Below are positions 55,416-64,000 of a stretch of 64,000 nt of DNA, piece by piece. Numbering within the stretch: position 1 is the first letter of the stretch; every line of letters begins with the position of its first letter. The notes beneath the pieces were generated by a model, which was not told where the DNA came from, searched no databases, and saw only the letters and a program-made list of their open reading frames with translations. Source of the stretch: Tetmemena sp. SeJ-2015. Its lineage: Eukaryota; Ciliophora; Spirotrichea; Sporadotrichida; Oxytrichidae. The DNA is taken from NCBI GenBank assembly GCA_027382625.1, contig JAJKFJ010022619.1, positions 1-64,000 on the forward strand, given 5' to 3'. The translations under genes and the position numbers were made by a program.

Positions 55416-55929
55416 AACATCAAAATATTATTATATTATAGCCCAAATTAAATTAAAATTCTATTGAGAAAATTAGTAATAAAGTTAATTAATTAAAATT
55501 TCTTTAAATAACTGCCAATAAATTAATAATTGCTTAATTAAGGTTAGATACTCAAGATTACAAATAGATAACAACAAGTTTGAATTATCTTATTTAAAAT
55601 TGGTATTTCCTGATTTTAGTGCATGAGCATTACTTCTATATATTCTGGCAATCTACAACTCCTTCTTTTTGCTCCTTTCATCCTTCTTCCTTATTTATTT
55701 CATCAACCTTAAAATTCCTCTCACATTGCTTTTTTTCCTCCATATTAACGGATATAAGTTATCTCCTATCCTCTGGTATAGCATCTTCCTTCCTGACCAT
55801 TCCAAGCTCTTGCACCTAAGCGCATTTCATGAAAGAAACCTATATTGTAGAAGAACCCTCGTTTAAATAGACGCTTCATTCAGCCACTAATCTCATGCTC
55901 CTTCGACTGTACACTTCCCTTGAGACATC
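55416..55929. other. Spacer with weak coding hints
   Basis: A minus-strand stretch (55760-55620) reads MEEKKQCERNFKVDEINKEE, interrupted by TGA, then EQKEGVVDCQNIQK. It may be a short MDS; not strong enough to call. Confidence 0.35.
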
Positions 55930-56280
55930 ATGCAGTGTTTTACATAAAGAAGGATTAATTTTGGGTAGTCTTATCCTTTGAATACAGTCCAGATTGCCAT
56001 GTTAAAATGAAGAACTTCAAGTTATGAAAGCTCCTCAGAGTAAAAAAGCAACTTGAAATACTGTCCAACTGTATTACGGTCTACCTGCATTCTTTAGAGC
56101 GATATGCTAGGTTAGATACCCTCTTATGGTGCAAGTTAGAGTATCCACTAGAAAAATTCGTGGATATGTGGTATAGTCTTTCTAGATCATCCTAGTATGA
56201 TTTCGTATCCTAAGAAGTTTGAAGTTTCCAAGTCGCGTTTGGGTATAGTTATAATGGTGAGAGCTTGGCTCTGAAATTTT
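55930..56280 (-). CDS. Open frame of about 115 codons, product unknown
   Basis: The minus strand is open in the ciliate code through this interval with balanced composition (SPLQLYPNATWKLQTSQDTK, ERLYHISTNFSSGYSNLHHK, AYRSKECRQTVIQLDSISSC). The plus strand over 56048-56210 is also open and protein-like (LYYGLPAFFRAICQVRYPLM), so the coding strand is uncertain. No start codon and no family. Confidence 0.35.
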
Positions 56281-56284
56281 AGTA

Positions 56285-57405
56285 CTTCTTAATCTGTTTT
56301 ATTAGATGACTTTTCATTTTCGAATTCAGATATCAAACTCCAAATTTAATTTATAAATTTTAAATTTATTTGCTGTTATTTAAAGGCATTTGAATTAATT
56401 AACCTTTATCACTGATTTCCTCAATAAGTGAATAGTTGTAAATTGGCGGTTGTTGAAATGAGAGCTACGTCGCTCATTATGGGTTTTATTCAATAACTAA
56501 GTTTATACAAAATATGAGCTTGTTCTACAGCCATTAAGACAGGAGCTCTTTGCTAAGAGATATAGACGTTGAAAAGTCTGGAAATGAAATGAGCAAGATT
56601 TACAATATTTGTGTCTGAGGAAACTTGATCCACATATATTATAATAAGAAGTTAATAGGATGAAAGTTGATAGAATTAATGCTTAATAGAATTATAAATA
56701 ATTTAAAACCATTTCCCCAAAATACACAAATTATGATAATTTGACTTTATATTTATATTTCATTCTCTTTTTTATTAAACTCGGCTATAACAGAAAGTAG
56801 CCAACTGAAGGGGCTCCTTTACATATGCAAAGTGATTTAATGCCCAAACCCCAATGAGTCAATAAATAAAGATGTATTTCATTTAAGCTTCACTCAATTT
56901 TCTTGTTTATCATGACAATAAAAAATGAAAAATCAGAAAATAATTTTAAGTCCTCCCAAAATAAATTAATTACAGTTTAAATTTAAAAGAAAATCTGAAT
57001 CAAGTTAAAATAATTAACGGAGAGTTTTAAGTTTTAGTCAGTTAAGTTTAGAGCTACCTAATGTCAATAGGGGGCTTGCTCGATACCTCATTGAATATTA
57101 ATAAGAGCTTGTTCTACCACAATCACTACAAGAGTTTGCAGTGAAGATGCTTGCATTTACCAGAGATTAAATTTAAAGATCTCTTATTTTATTAAAAATA
57201 ATTCTTTGTAATTATATTCTAGAGCAAAGCTTTGAAAATGAAATCTATTTAGAAATTATTTTTTTATCTTATGTTAAAAGTTTTACCCATAAAATCACGC
57301 TAAATCTGATTTTGAATAAATTAAATTAATTATTTAATTAATTAACTTTTGTATTAAATTATTACGAATAATAACAACAAGATTGTAATCAGGTGCTAAA
57401 ATATG
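56285..57405. other. AT-rich intergenic or germline-limited DNA
   Basis: No supported gene. Short similar passages (GAGCTTGTTCTA at about 56516 and 57104, with related neighbours) hint at diverged repeats. Confidence 0.45.
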
Positions 57406-58944
57406 AGGCTTAATAAAAGGAGAGCATCATTGTTTATCTAGCTATAATTATTGGCTCTTCTGTTTGTATCATCGAAGGCAATAGTGTCAGCAGTAGAAAT
57501 GGAACAGCCTCACACTATACAAGCATAGAAGTTCCTGCAAATACTTTCTCCAGCTCTTCAAGCAGTGAATTAAAGCAAACTGAACTAGTTTAAACTAGCT
57601 CAAAGCGAATGGTATCATATGGCGGCTATAATTATGATGATTCCACTGATAATCCATTTGCAGACTTTGTTATTGGAGTGTTGTTGATTGCATTCTCATT
57701 CCCTATACTGTGGAATAACGAGAGGAAGCAAGTTAGAATAGCAGCCTTATTGATAGCTGGAGAAAAGGAAATTGAAGACTGAAAAGATCTAGCCAAGCCA
57801 ATTTAAGATTAGAATTTTAAGCTTCTCTATGCCTGTGTAGTATATTATATATTTGTGGTGAAACTCAAAATACATCATTAATCCAGGATGATTAGTTTGG
57901 AATATAAGTATCCAACAGCGTTAAATTGATTCGCAATGTCTAAATGTTCTAGTGGGTAGAAAAGATCTCAAACAAGAAACCACCATCGAGATGTATGGTA
58001 TGAAAAGGAATGGCAAAGTCACTTAGTTAATAGTTCTGCCTTTAGGGATTCATTTCATCAGAATCCCACCTTTATGCCATTCGATTCAGAAAACTACTGT
58101 TGCAGAAAAAGTATAGATAGGTGGCTATGTTTTATCTAAATCTCAAATAGCAGAAATAAAGAATGCTAAGCCACTTGTTCCTAACTCAGAGTAGCTTGTA
58201 GCATTTCCCAAAAGACAGGAGGATATCTTAATGATCATAACTACGAAGAGGCAAGGCTTTCTGGGGAATCACTACTCATAAAATCGAAAAAGAATATAGA
58301 ATCTGCTGTAGACATTGGAGATGTGAGAGTTACTTTTACTTTTATTCCTTGTGGTCCAACTACTATTATTTATTTGAAATTAATTGGTTTAATTATAGCT
58401 CAGCAAATAGAATATAACTCTAACTTTACTTTCAGACAGTGGAATCCCAAAAAAGTGAAATGCCCTCTTGATCAAAATAATGATCCAGAAAAGGAAACAG
58501 TTTGTCTTCTATGTGCTTGCTGTCCTTGTGCGAACATAGTAGATGAACTATTCCAAACTACATTCAAAGAGACAATAAACTTTGTGGAAGAGCAGCCAAT
58601 TTCTTAGTAAGACTTATTCAAATAGAAAGCTGAAGAAAATGATAAGAGTACTACCATCTTTAGATTGATTGGGTGGCTATGCATGTTTAGTGGAAATTAT
58701 TATAAATTAAGAAGGAATATGTCTTCTGTTTAGTCCAATAATCTACACCTTAAACTGGATTCCTCTAGTAGGATTTATGATGGCTCACGGCTTTAAATTT
58801 ATTGTGATGATATTTGCATTTATTGTGTCAGTTACCCTATCTGCTCTGACTATAGGAATAGCTTGGCTTTACTACAGACCTCTTTATGGAGCAGCTTTCT
58901 TAGGTGTTTGTGGAATAGGAATCGCCCTCATATTCTTAGTTTGA
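57403..58944 (+). CDS. TMEM43 (LUMA) family membrane protein
   Basis: TMEM43 is a four-TM protein of the ER and inner nuclear membrane. The N-terminal region is Ser-rich; an internal candidate start is ATG at about 57610 (MVSYGGYNYDDSTDNPFADF). TM1 and the family signature follow: VIGVLLIAFSFPILWNNERK. Then come FGISIQQRQIDSQ, TTIEMYEKEWQS-HLVNSSAFRD, VQIGGYVLSKSQI and IGDVRVTFTFIPCGPTTII, all in TMEM43 order. The C-terminal TM block is complete: DKSTTIFRLIGWLCMFS, PIIYTLNWIPLVGFMMAHGF, FKFIVMIFAFIVSVTLSALT, IGIAWLYYRPLYGAAFLGVC, ending at TGA 58942. Three IESs are resolved. One in-frame TGA (about 57780, where Trp would fit in EDWKDLAKP) and frame changes near 57996, 58085 and 58235 remain. 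Either sequence errors or incipient decay. Confidence 0.85.
57838..57857. other. IES, 20 bp, pointer TGTG (TMEM43)
   Basis: TGTG at 57834-57837 and 57854-57857; removal joins LLYAC to GETQNTSLIQDDQFG in frame. Confidence 0.75.
58370..58396. other. IES, 27 bp, pointer ATTAT (TMEM43)
   Basis: ATTAT at 58365-58369 and 58392-58396; removal joins CGPTTII to AQQIEYNSNFTFRQW in frame. Confidence 0.75.
58692..58734. other. IES, 43 bp, pointer TGTTTAGT (TMEM43)
   Basis: TGTTTAGT at 58684-58691 and 58727-58734; removal joins WLCMFS to PIIYTLNWIPL, the conserved TMEM43 order. Confidence 0.9.
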
Positions 58945-59059
58945 GTAAATGCAATTTCTATTAAGGAAGGTATTTTACAAAATTTAAAAAACTAAAGTGT
59001 ACATTCTTTGCTTACATTAAACCTTTATCTGGTATTAATATATCTCTGCAAATATAATG

Positions 59060-59465
59060 AACAAATTAATATAGTTGAGAATTTAATGAAAAATGAAATT
59101 AATTTAATGATTAACAGTTGAAGGGTGTCCAATTTAAATAATTATTAGGCAATTAGATTCAGCAAGAAATTTTAAGAACATTATATCTTTGCAACTTTTG
59201 TGTTGGAGTGCTCAGTCCAAAGTTATAGCCACAAAAATTTAGGTGAATAAGATGAGGATGAGACGTGCTTCATTTCTCGCGAATGAAAAAAGCTTTTGAG
59301 ATAAATAAAGAAGTAAATCATACTAATTTTAATAGGAAATTAAACAAGCCGCAGATAAGGGTTCTGAGAGTTCAACAACCACCAAGTTTCAACTCCACAT
59401 TTATTATTTTAATCAACCTCCAAATTTAATTTAATTCTCAACTATAATCTTTATATAATTGAGTT
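59060..59465 (+). repeat. Dispersed ~400-bp repeat, copy 2
   Basis: Same motif order as copy 1 at 35390 (GTTGAGAATTTAATGAAAAA, GTTGGAGTGCTCAGTC, CATACTAATTTTAATA, GCCGCAGATAAGGGTTC, TTATTATTTTAATCAACC). It lies between the convergent TMEM43 and GPCR-PIPK genes. Confidence 0.8.
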
Positions 59466-59512
59466 AAAAATAATTAAAATATAGCAAAAAATAAAAGAAA
59501 TAATATTTGAAC

Positions 59513-62500
59513 TCATCTTTTAATAGAATCAGAGAGTTATCTTCTAAGAATAAAACTGTGCTGGAGTCTATCTTCTATTTTTTCAGTAAAGTCAATTATA
59601 ACATTATGACTCATAAACTTAAAGAATCTTTTAGAATAGGGAGCAGGATCAATGCAAGATATCTCAGAATACTCTCTCCCTAGAAGATATTCTTTAGTTC
59701 TGCTTTCGCATATCTTAACGAAATTAAACTCCTGCAAGTAATCAATGACAGCCATGTGATAAATAAATTTGCCACATTTGCTTATCATTTTGTGTCTATT
59801 AGCTATAAAACTTTGCACCATATCTATTAAAGTTTGATAAGATCATGATAATTCTTACTATCTCTCATAGCATGCTTTGCCTACTTAACTTCTTCTTGGA
59901 AATCTTCTTCAATTAGAATATCTTAATTTTGATATCTTTCTCTAACAATCCTCTCTGCGTGTCTCTTTATGAGGTAATAGTTATAGTTCTTTTCTACACA
60001 AAATAGTAAAGAGTAGTCCATCAGTTTATGATCAGCAAGGAAAGCAATATCTTCATCGATAATCTGCAATAGTTTCCTCCTATCTTCTTTTGAAAATTTC
60101 AAGAACTAAAATTTGAATGGCAAGTATTCTTACAATATGTTTCTGGCATTGCTGGAACAAATTTTAATCTTTGAGAATTGTTCCACTTTTGTGATCTCTC
60201 CCCTTTACTATTCTGTTGAATGAGCTTCCTTTCAAATCAAACTTATTGAGAATTTCATTTGATTGGGTAGTTTATATTGTGTTTCCCATTAAAATAAGAT
60301 GCACGGGTACAATATCCTCCATCTAAACTGTGAAAATACCATAAATTCTGGCCATCAAAGAATCAGGATGAGATTCTAGATAGTCTATATAATCTACAAA
60401 CATTCCTTTGAAGGATATCAACTCAGAATCTGTCATAGTCTTAATGATGAACTTTTTATCCTAGCTAAAAAAAGAAAAAGCTGCCACTTTTGCCTTATGA
60501 TTCTCCTGCGTTTTTTATACTATCTTTATTTATTTCTGGAGAGAGGGATTAAACTATATCCCTGTTATTATAGCTGAAAATTTGATGAAAAGAGAATTGA
60601 ATTAATATTTAATTAAATTGGAATCAAAGGTTGACTGTGTATTCAATTTAAATAATAATTACACCATTTATTTAGAGTAAAATTCTTACAATTTTATATC
60701 TTTGTAATTATATGTGGGAGGCTCAGTTAAGAATTATAATCGTCACAAAATATTCAAAAGAGAAATTTGGTCTCTTGGATTTTGCGTAGGACATATCTCT
60801 CTGCTAATTTAAATTATGAAGATAATTAAAGAAGAATCTCATGTTAATTTTTTATGAGCTACAGAACAAGCTACTGATCAGGGTTCTTATAGGTGATTTC
60901 AACTCTCCTCATTATTTTATTCATTATTTGATTTTGATTAAATTTCCTACTTTAATGAAGTCAATTTCTCTTAGTTTTTAAAATACATAGCCTGCATGCT
61001 CGAAAACTTCGACGCTTTCATTTATGATGATTTAAAATAATACCTAGAATAGTGTATAATTTTAGACTTTTTGCGATCTTATTCCTCAATCATAGCAGTG
61101 AGATCATTAGTATCTTGGTCTTCCTCTATTTCTCTTGCAATAATTTCCCTATCTCTTTCAAGTCTCACCTATCCATTTGGCTCTTGTTCGTTTCTGTTAG
61201 TTTGTTTGTCTTTTTGACTTCTTCTGTTTTCCATCTTTTCTTTTCTATAAGGATCTTCGATTTCTATTCTAGGTATCTCAAGTTTTCTTAGTAAATTGAA
61301 GTGATCTAAGTCGCCCTTCTGTACTTCATCATCTCTAAGATGGTCATCAAAAGATTTTTTAGTGAAGGTTATTATTCCAGAGAGGATAATATTTACCAAT
61401 TCAACGTTCAAAGACTTTTGCGAGGAAAGCATTTAGTGTGTCATTAGAGAGATCGGCTTATTGACTCTACTTCTCCATTTGTTCTTTGGTAGGCTTAGGA
61501 GGTGGAATCCCAAAGAATTCAAGCCATTTTATTTTAACCATGTTATAGAAGTAAGGCTCTGAGAGACGAACTCCAGTCAAACACAGACCAGTAGAGAATG
61601 AAGCAAATTCACTTATTGTTCAACATAATGCAAAATGTATTTAAGAACTATTTGTTTTGACTATTTACAGTTTGTCTTGGGCAGGATCTGGAATGGATGG
61701 ATCAGCATCATCTCCTAAGATTAGTTTCGTAGGAGTTTTCTTGTTTGCTGGGTCAGTTGGATTAAAAAGTTGATAATAGACTGAAGCCAGATTCAAAGTC
61801 CAAACAAGAATGAACACACCCACATAGGAGTAGTGCTTCCTCAAAAAGTACCAACGCTCTTTGTTTCCCAAGCCAGGTCGAGACAATCTTCTTTAAGCGT
61901 ATACACCTATCAAATTTTAAAAGTAGGTTGGTACTAACAAGAATATAGAGCTACGATAATATAGATAGATAAACTCATTGCCACAATCAGATTTGAAGTT
62001 TGCTTGGTGATGAAGTAACTTTAACGTTCAGGAGGTATGTCACAATCGTCTACAAATATTATAATTAATTGAAATTTATATCAGAATTCTTAATTAGCTT
62101 TATTTAAATTTACCTGCTATAGACTGTTGACCGAAAATCACAAGCAGAATAACTGCCACTAGCGATCCCATTACATAAAATTTGACTCGTCGTTTGCTTG
62201 GGTAGAATGGATTCCTCAAAGTTAGAATGAGGTCGACACACAGAAACAGATTCATCATTAATGATTTATGGTTTACTTAATTTAATAAATGACATAAACT
62301 GGAAAAACAGAAAGAAGTACTCGTTGCTTTGACAAAGGGCAATAGAAATTTAATCCTAAATTAATATTTAGGGTAATTTGCTTACAGTATCAGTATATTT
62401 TCCGAAAAGGACTGAGTACTCGAAAAGTGAGGTGAGTTGAACATACTAAATGAAAGTCTATGATGGGACTGATTTGATCATGGCATTATAAATATATTAA

Positions 62501-62796
62501 ATTGAATGAGGATATAGCTTCGCAAAGACAAATGTAAGCAATCATACGCTAAGGATGAGTTTGAAGTTTCTTGTTATAAAAGATTGTAGTTGCCACAAAT
62601 ATAGATCCTGTCATTGACAAAAAAGCAATCATAACTTTTATTAGCCTCTCTAAAATTATAAATCATTATTTCTAACTTAACAGACATTCAATCAAATTTT
62701 ACCTATCATCTCGCCTGGATTATCCCCCAGAATTTTATCATCGAAGTAAATCCTTGGATCAAAGAATTAGTGCCAACTTAAGTTCAAAGTATCCAT
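59513..62796 (-). CDS. GPCR-PIPK fusion: seven-TM receptor with phosphatidylinositol-phosphate kinase
   Basis: ATG at 62796 (MDTLNLSWHQFFDPRIYFDD). Seven hydrophobic segments follow in receptor order: VMIAFLSMTGSIFVATTIF; RMIAYICLCEAISSFNLIYL; LTFRVLLSVFPVYVIY with NLFLCVDLILTLRNPFYPS; FYVMGSLVAVILLVIFG; LIVAMSLSIYIIVALY; SYVGVFILVWTLNLASVYY; FASFSTGLCLTGVRLSEPY. A charged linker (61440-61050) leads into the PIPK domain: EVFEHAGYVFQKLREIDFI, AAFSFFSQDKKFIIKTMTDS, DSLMARIYGIFTVQ, NKFDLKGSSFNRIVKGRD, ILKDQNLF, DIAFLADHKLMDYSLLFCVE (the DYSLL motif) and MAVIDYLQEFNFVK, ISCIDPAPYSKRF; TGA at 59513. Such fusions occur in oomycetes, Dictyostelium (RpkA) and ciliates, and would couple a signal to phosphoinositide synthesis at membranes. 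Introns at 62650-62702, 62050-62113 and 61612-61668 and one IES (pointer CGAGTACT) are resolved; at least three frame changes are not. A 430-bp IES with a dispersed repeat interrupts the kinase start. Confidence 0.9.
60540..60985. other. IES within the PIPK domain, containing dispersed repeat copy 3
   Basis: Kinase coding stops after REIDFIKVGN near 60950 and resumes with ENHKAKVAAFSFF near 60515. The interval is non-coding and has the repeat motif set (GCTGAAAATTTGATGAAAAG near 60570, GTGGGAGGCTCAGTTA near 60713, CATGTTAATTTTTTATGA near 60841, CTACTGATCAGGGTTC near 60870, TTATTTTATTCATTATTTG near 60911). The pointer was not identified. Confidence 0.65.
62324..62422. other. IES, 99 bp, pointer CGAGTACT (GPCR-PIPK)
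   Basis: On the minus strand CGAGTACT is at 62415-62422 and 62316-62323. Removal joins HLTF to RVLLSVFPVYVIY, completing the third transmembrane segment in frame. Confidence 0.85.
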
Positions 62797-62799
62797 GTT

Positions 62800-63429
62800 T
62801 ATGATATATTACTCAAGCAATAATTATATTATTTTACAGATATATCTTTATATCCGATATCACTGGCTCATTATTATTAACCGTAATAACAATAATCTAA
62901 TAGAGCTAATATATTTAATAATTTGAAAGAAATAATTGAATAAATAAAATAAAATAGGTGAATTGGATCGATTGTAGTTGAAATATATAAAACCCCCATT
63001 CTTTTCAATTTATGTTAGCAAGGGTCTATTAAATAAACATCTAAAACTGGCTATAAGCTATTTAAACTAATATATTTTGGTGTTTAATATAGATATATAA
63101 TTAGAAACTCTAATGTTTAATTTGATTTCTCAGGAGAGATCAGTGATTCTTTAATGGGTCCATTATTTAATTAAACCTAATATTTTCCTATTTAATATCT
63201 CAAAACTTTTACTTTTTACTTTTTCCTTGCAACTTATAGAGAGAGTATATTATGCTAGATTATGATTTTCCATCCTTATTTAAAGCTTATCTTATTTCTT
63301 CACCCAGGAACCAATTCACTTATTTTAATAGAAAGACTAAAAATTAAAGAAATTAAAATATTTACTACAAAAGGTTTTCACCTATGAGAGGGGCATAATC
63401 TTAAAGAACTTATTAAAACTTGTAGGCAC
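62800..63429. other. AT-rich upstream DNA
   Basis: No coding supported; lies 5' of the GPCR-PIPK start. Confidence 0.45.
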
Positions 63430-63715
63430 AAAATGCGAAAATTTGTTTAGAGTTGATCATTGCAAAGGTTGTTCACCAGCTCTTGAACAGAGATACAGTT
63501 AAGGCAGATGACGCATTCAAAGGGAAGATTTGAGCAGAGTTAGGCCTTCCCACTCCCTCCCTCAGAGGAAGTGGACAGTTGGCTTGAGCTGGATGCAGTA
63601 CAAGTGACTTCCTAAAAGCTACAGTGAAAGGTTACTCTGTCATAGAGTCTTCTGTATTCACATCCCAGATGCGAGGAAAATGAAATACTACCTTAAGTTT
63701 AGTAGTAAGCATTAT
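63430..63715 (+). CDS. Coding segment(s) of an unknown gene
   Basis: The plus strand reads NAKICLELIIAKVVHQLLNR and DTVKADDAFKGKI before a TGA; the next good stretch, in another frame, is FEQSQAFPLPPSEEVDSWLE and LDAVQVTSQKLQ. A third frame gives DARKMKYYLKFSSKHYIK. GC content is higher than the flanks. These look like one or more MDSs with unresolved joints or indels. Family not recognised. Confidence 0.4.
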
Positions 63716-63789
63716 ATAAAAATATCGAGATAGAATTAATTCGTCTTTCTTTAAAAAAGGCTTCTATCTTTTTATCTTCTTTGAAGTAT

Positions 63790-64000
63790 ATTGCATTATA
63801 GTAGAAATTTTAATTAAAATCGGTGATTGGTTAAAAAATAAATGGAGAGTTGCAACTTCGTGTCAGTTGAAACGCAGATTCCCCTGTTGCAGCTTGTTCG
63901 ATAGAGAATCAAAATTAATATGAGTTTCTTTTAATCAACTTCTAGACCTCTCAGCAGCGAAATATGATCACGCATCTCATCATCTGGTTATTGTAATCAT
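63790..64000 (-). repeat. Dispersed ~400-bp repeat, copy 4, cut by window end
   Basis: The complement carries the terminal half of the repeat: CATATTAATTTTGATTC, AAGCTGCAACAGGGGAATCT, GTTGCAACTCTCCATTTATT, TTTAACCAATCACCGATTTT. It is therefore in inverted orientation to the other three copies. Confidence 0.7.

Noticed and set aside
1..64000. tRNA, rRNA or CRISPR features
   Set aside because: No cloverleaf with TTCGA-type arm, no rRNA-like sequence and no regularly spaced direct repeats were recognised by eye; a tRNA scan was not possible.

Overview
This window looks like germline (micronuclear) DNA of a hypotrich or stichotrich ciliate of the Oxytricha/Stylonychia/Tetmemena type. The reasons are as follows. 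Recognisable proteins read through TAA and TAG at positions where glutamine fits, and end only at TGA. Genes are cut by short AT-rich segments bounded by direct repeats of 3-8 bp (pointers), and removing one repeat copy plus the segment restores the frame, as expected for internal eliminated sequences (IESs) between macronuclear-destined segments (MDSs). At least two genes are scrambled, with parts on opposite strands. A TBE-like transposon with three ORFs is present. Genus and species cannot be fixed from the window alone.

Layout. 1-2.9 kb: two small coding fragments and a GC-richer decayed element with a His-rich ORF. 2.9-3.8 kb: foldback repeat carrying a MORN-motif fragment. 4.1-7.8 kb: LETM1-family gene whose 1.9-kb IES holds two long palindromes. 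7.8-13.8 kb: AT-rich germline-limited DNA with foldback and terminal-inverted-repeat elements. 13.8-16.3 kb: unrecognised acidic-protein gene with three IESs, one with 45-bp terminal inverted repeats. 16.6-20.0 kb: EamA/DMT transporter in two MDS blocks with a small gene lying between them. 21.5-24.6 kb: unrecognised small gene, then an isopenicillin-N-synthase-like 2OG-Fe(II) oxygenase scrambled in a zigzag over both strands. 24.8-26.6 kb: Q/N-rich SHIPPO (STPGR) repeat protein. 26.8-30.2 kb: ubiquitin-like fragment and a 472-bp inverted repeat. 31.0-34.9 kb: TBE-like element (DDE transposase, 22-kDa-type ORF, zinc-finger/kinase ORF). 35.9-46 kb: hypothetical genes, a coiled-coil gene and low-complexity DNA. 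47.3-50.2 kb: cytosolic carboxypeptidase (M14, CCP/AGBL) gene split into inverted halves. 50.2-52.1 kb: WRAP73/WDR8. 52.7-56.3 kb: hypothetical genes and a DPY-30-motif gene. 57.4-58.9 kb: TMEM43. 59.5-62.8 kb: a seven-transmembrane receptor fused to a phosphatidylinositol-phosphate kinase (GPCR-PIPK). The right end has a coding fragment and a fourth copy of a roughly 400-bp dispersed repeat.

Several products are of the kind used in cilia and microtubule biology (WRAP73, tubulin-trimming CCP, SHIPPO, DPY-30 domain), fitting a ciliate, but they are independent single genes, not an operon. Many genes show isolated one-base frameshifts that similarity to known families exposes. I read these mostly as sequence errors in low-coverage germline assembly, except in the transposon, where decay is equally likely. 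All translations were done by eye; positions of MDS ends are good to a few bases where a pointer is stated and approximate elsewhere.
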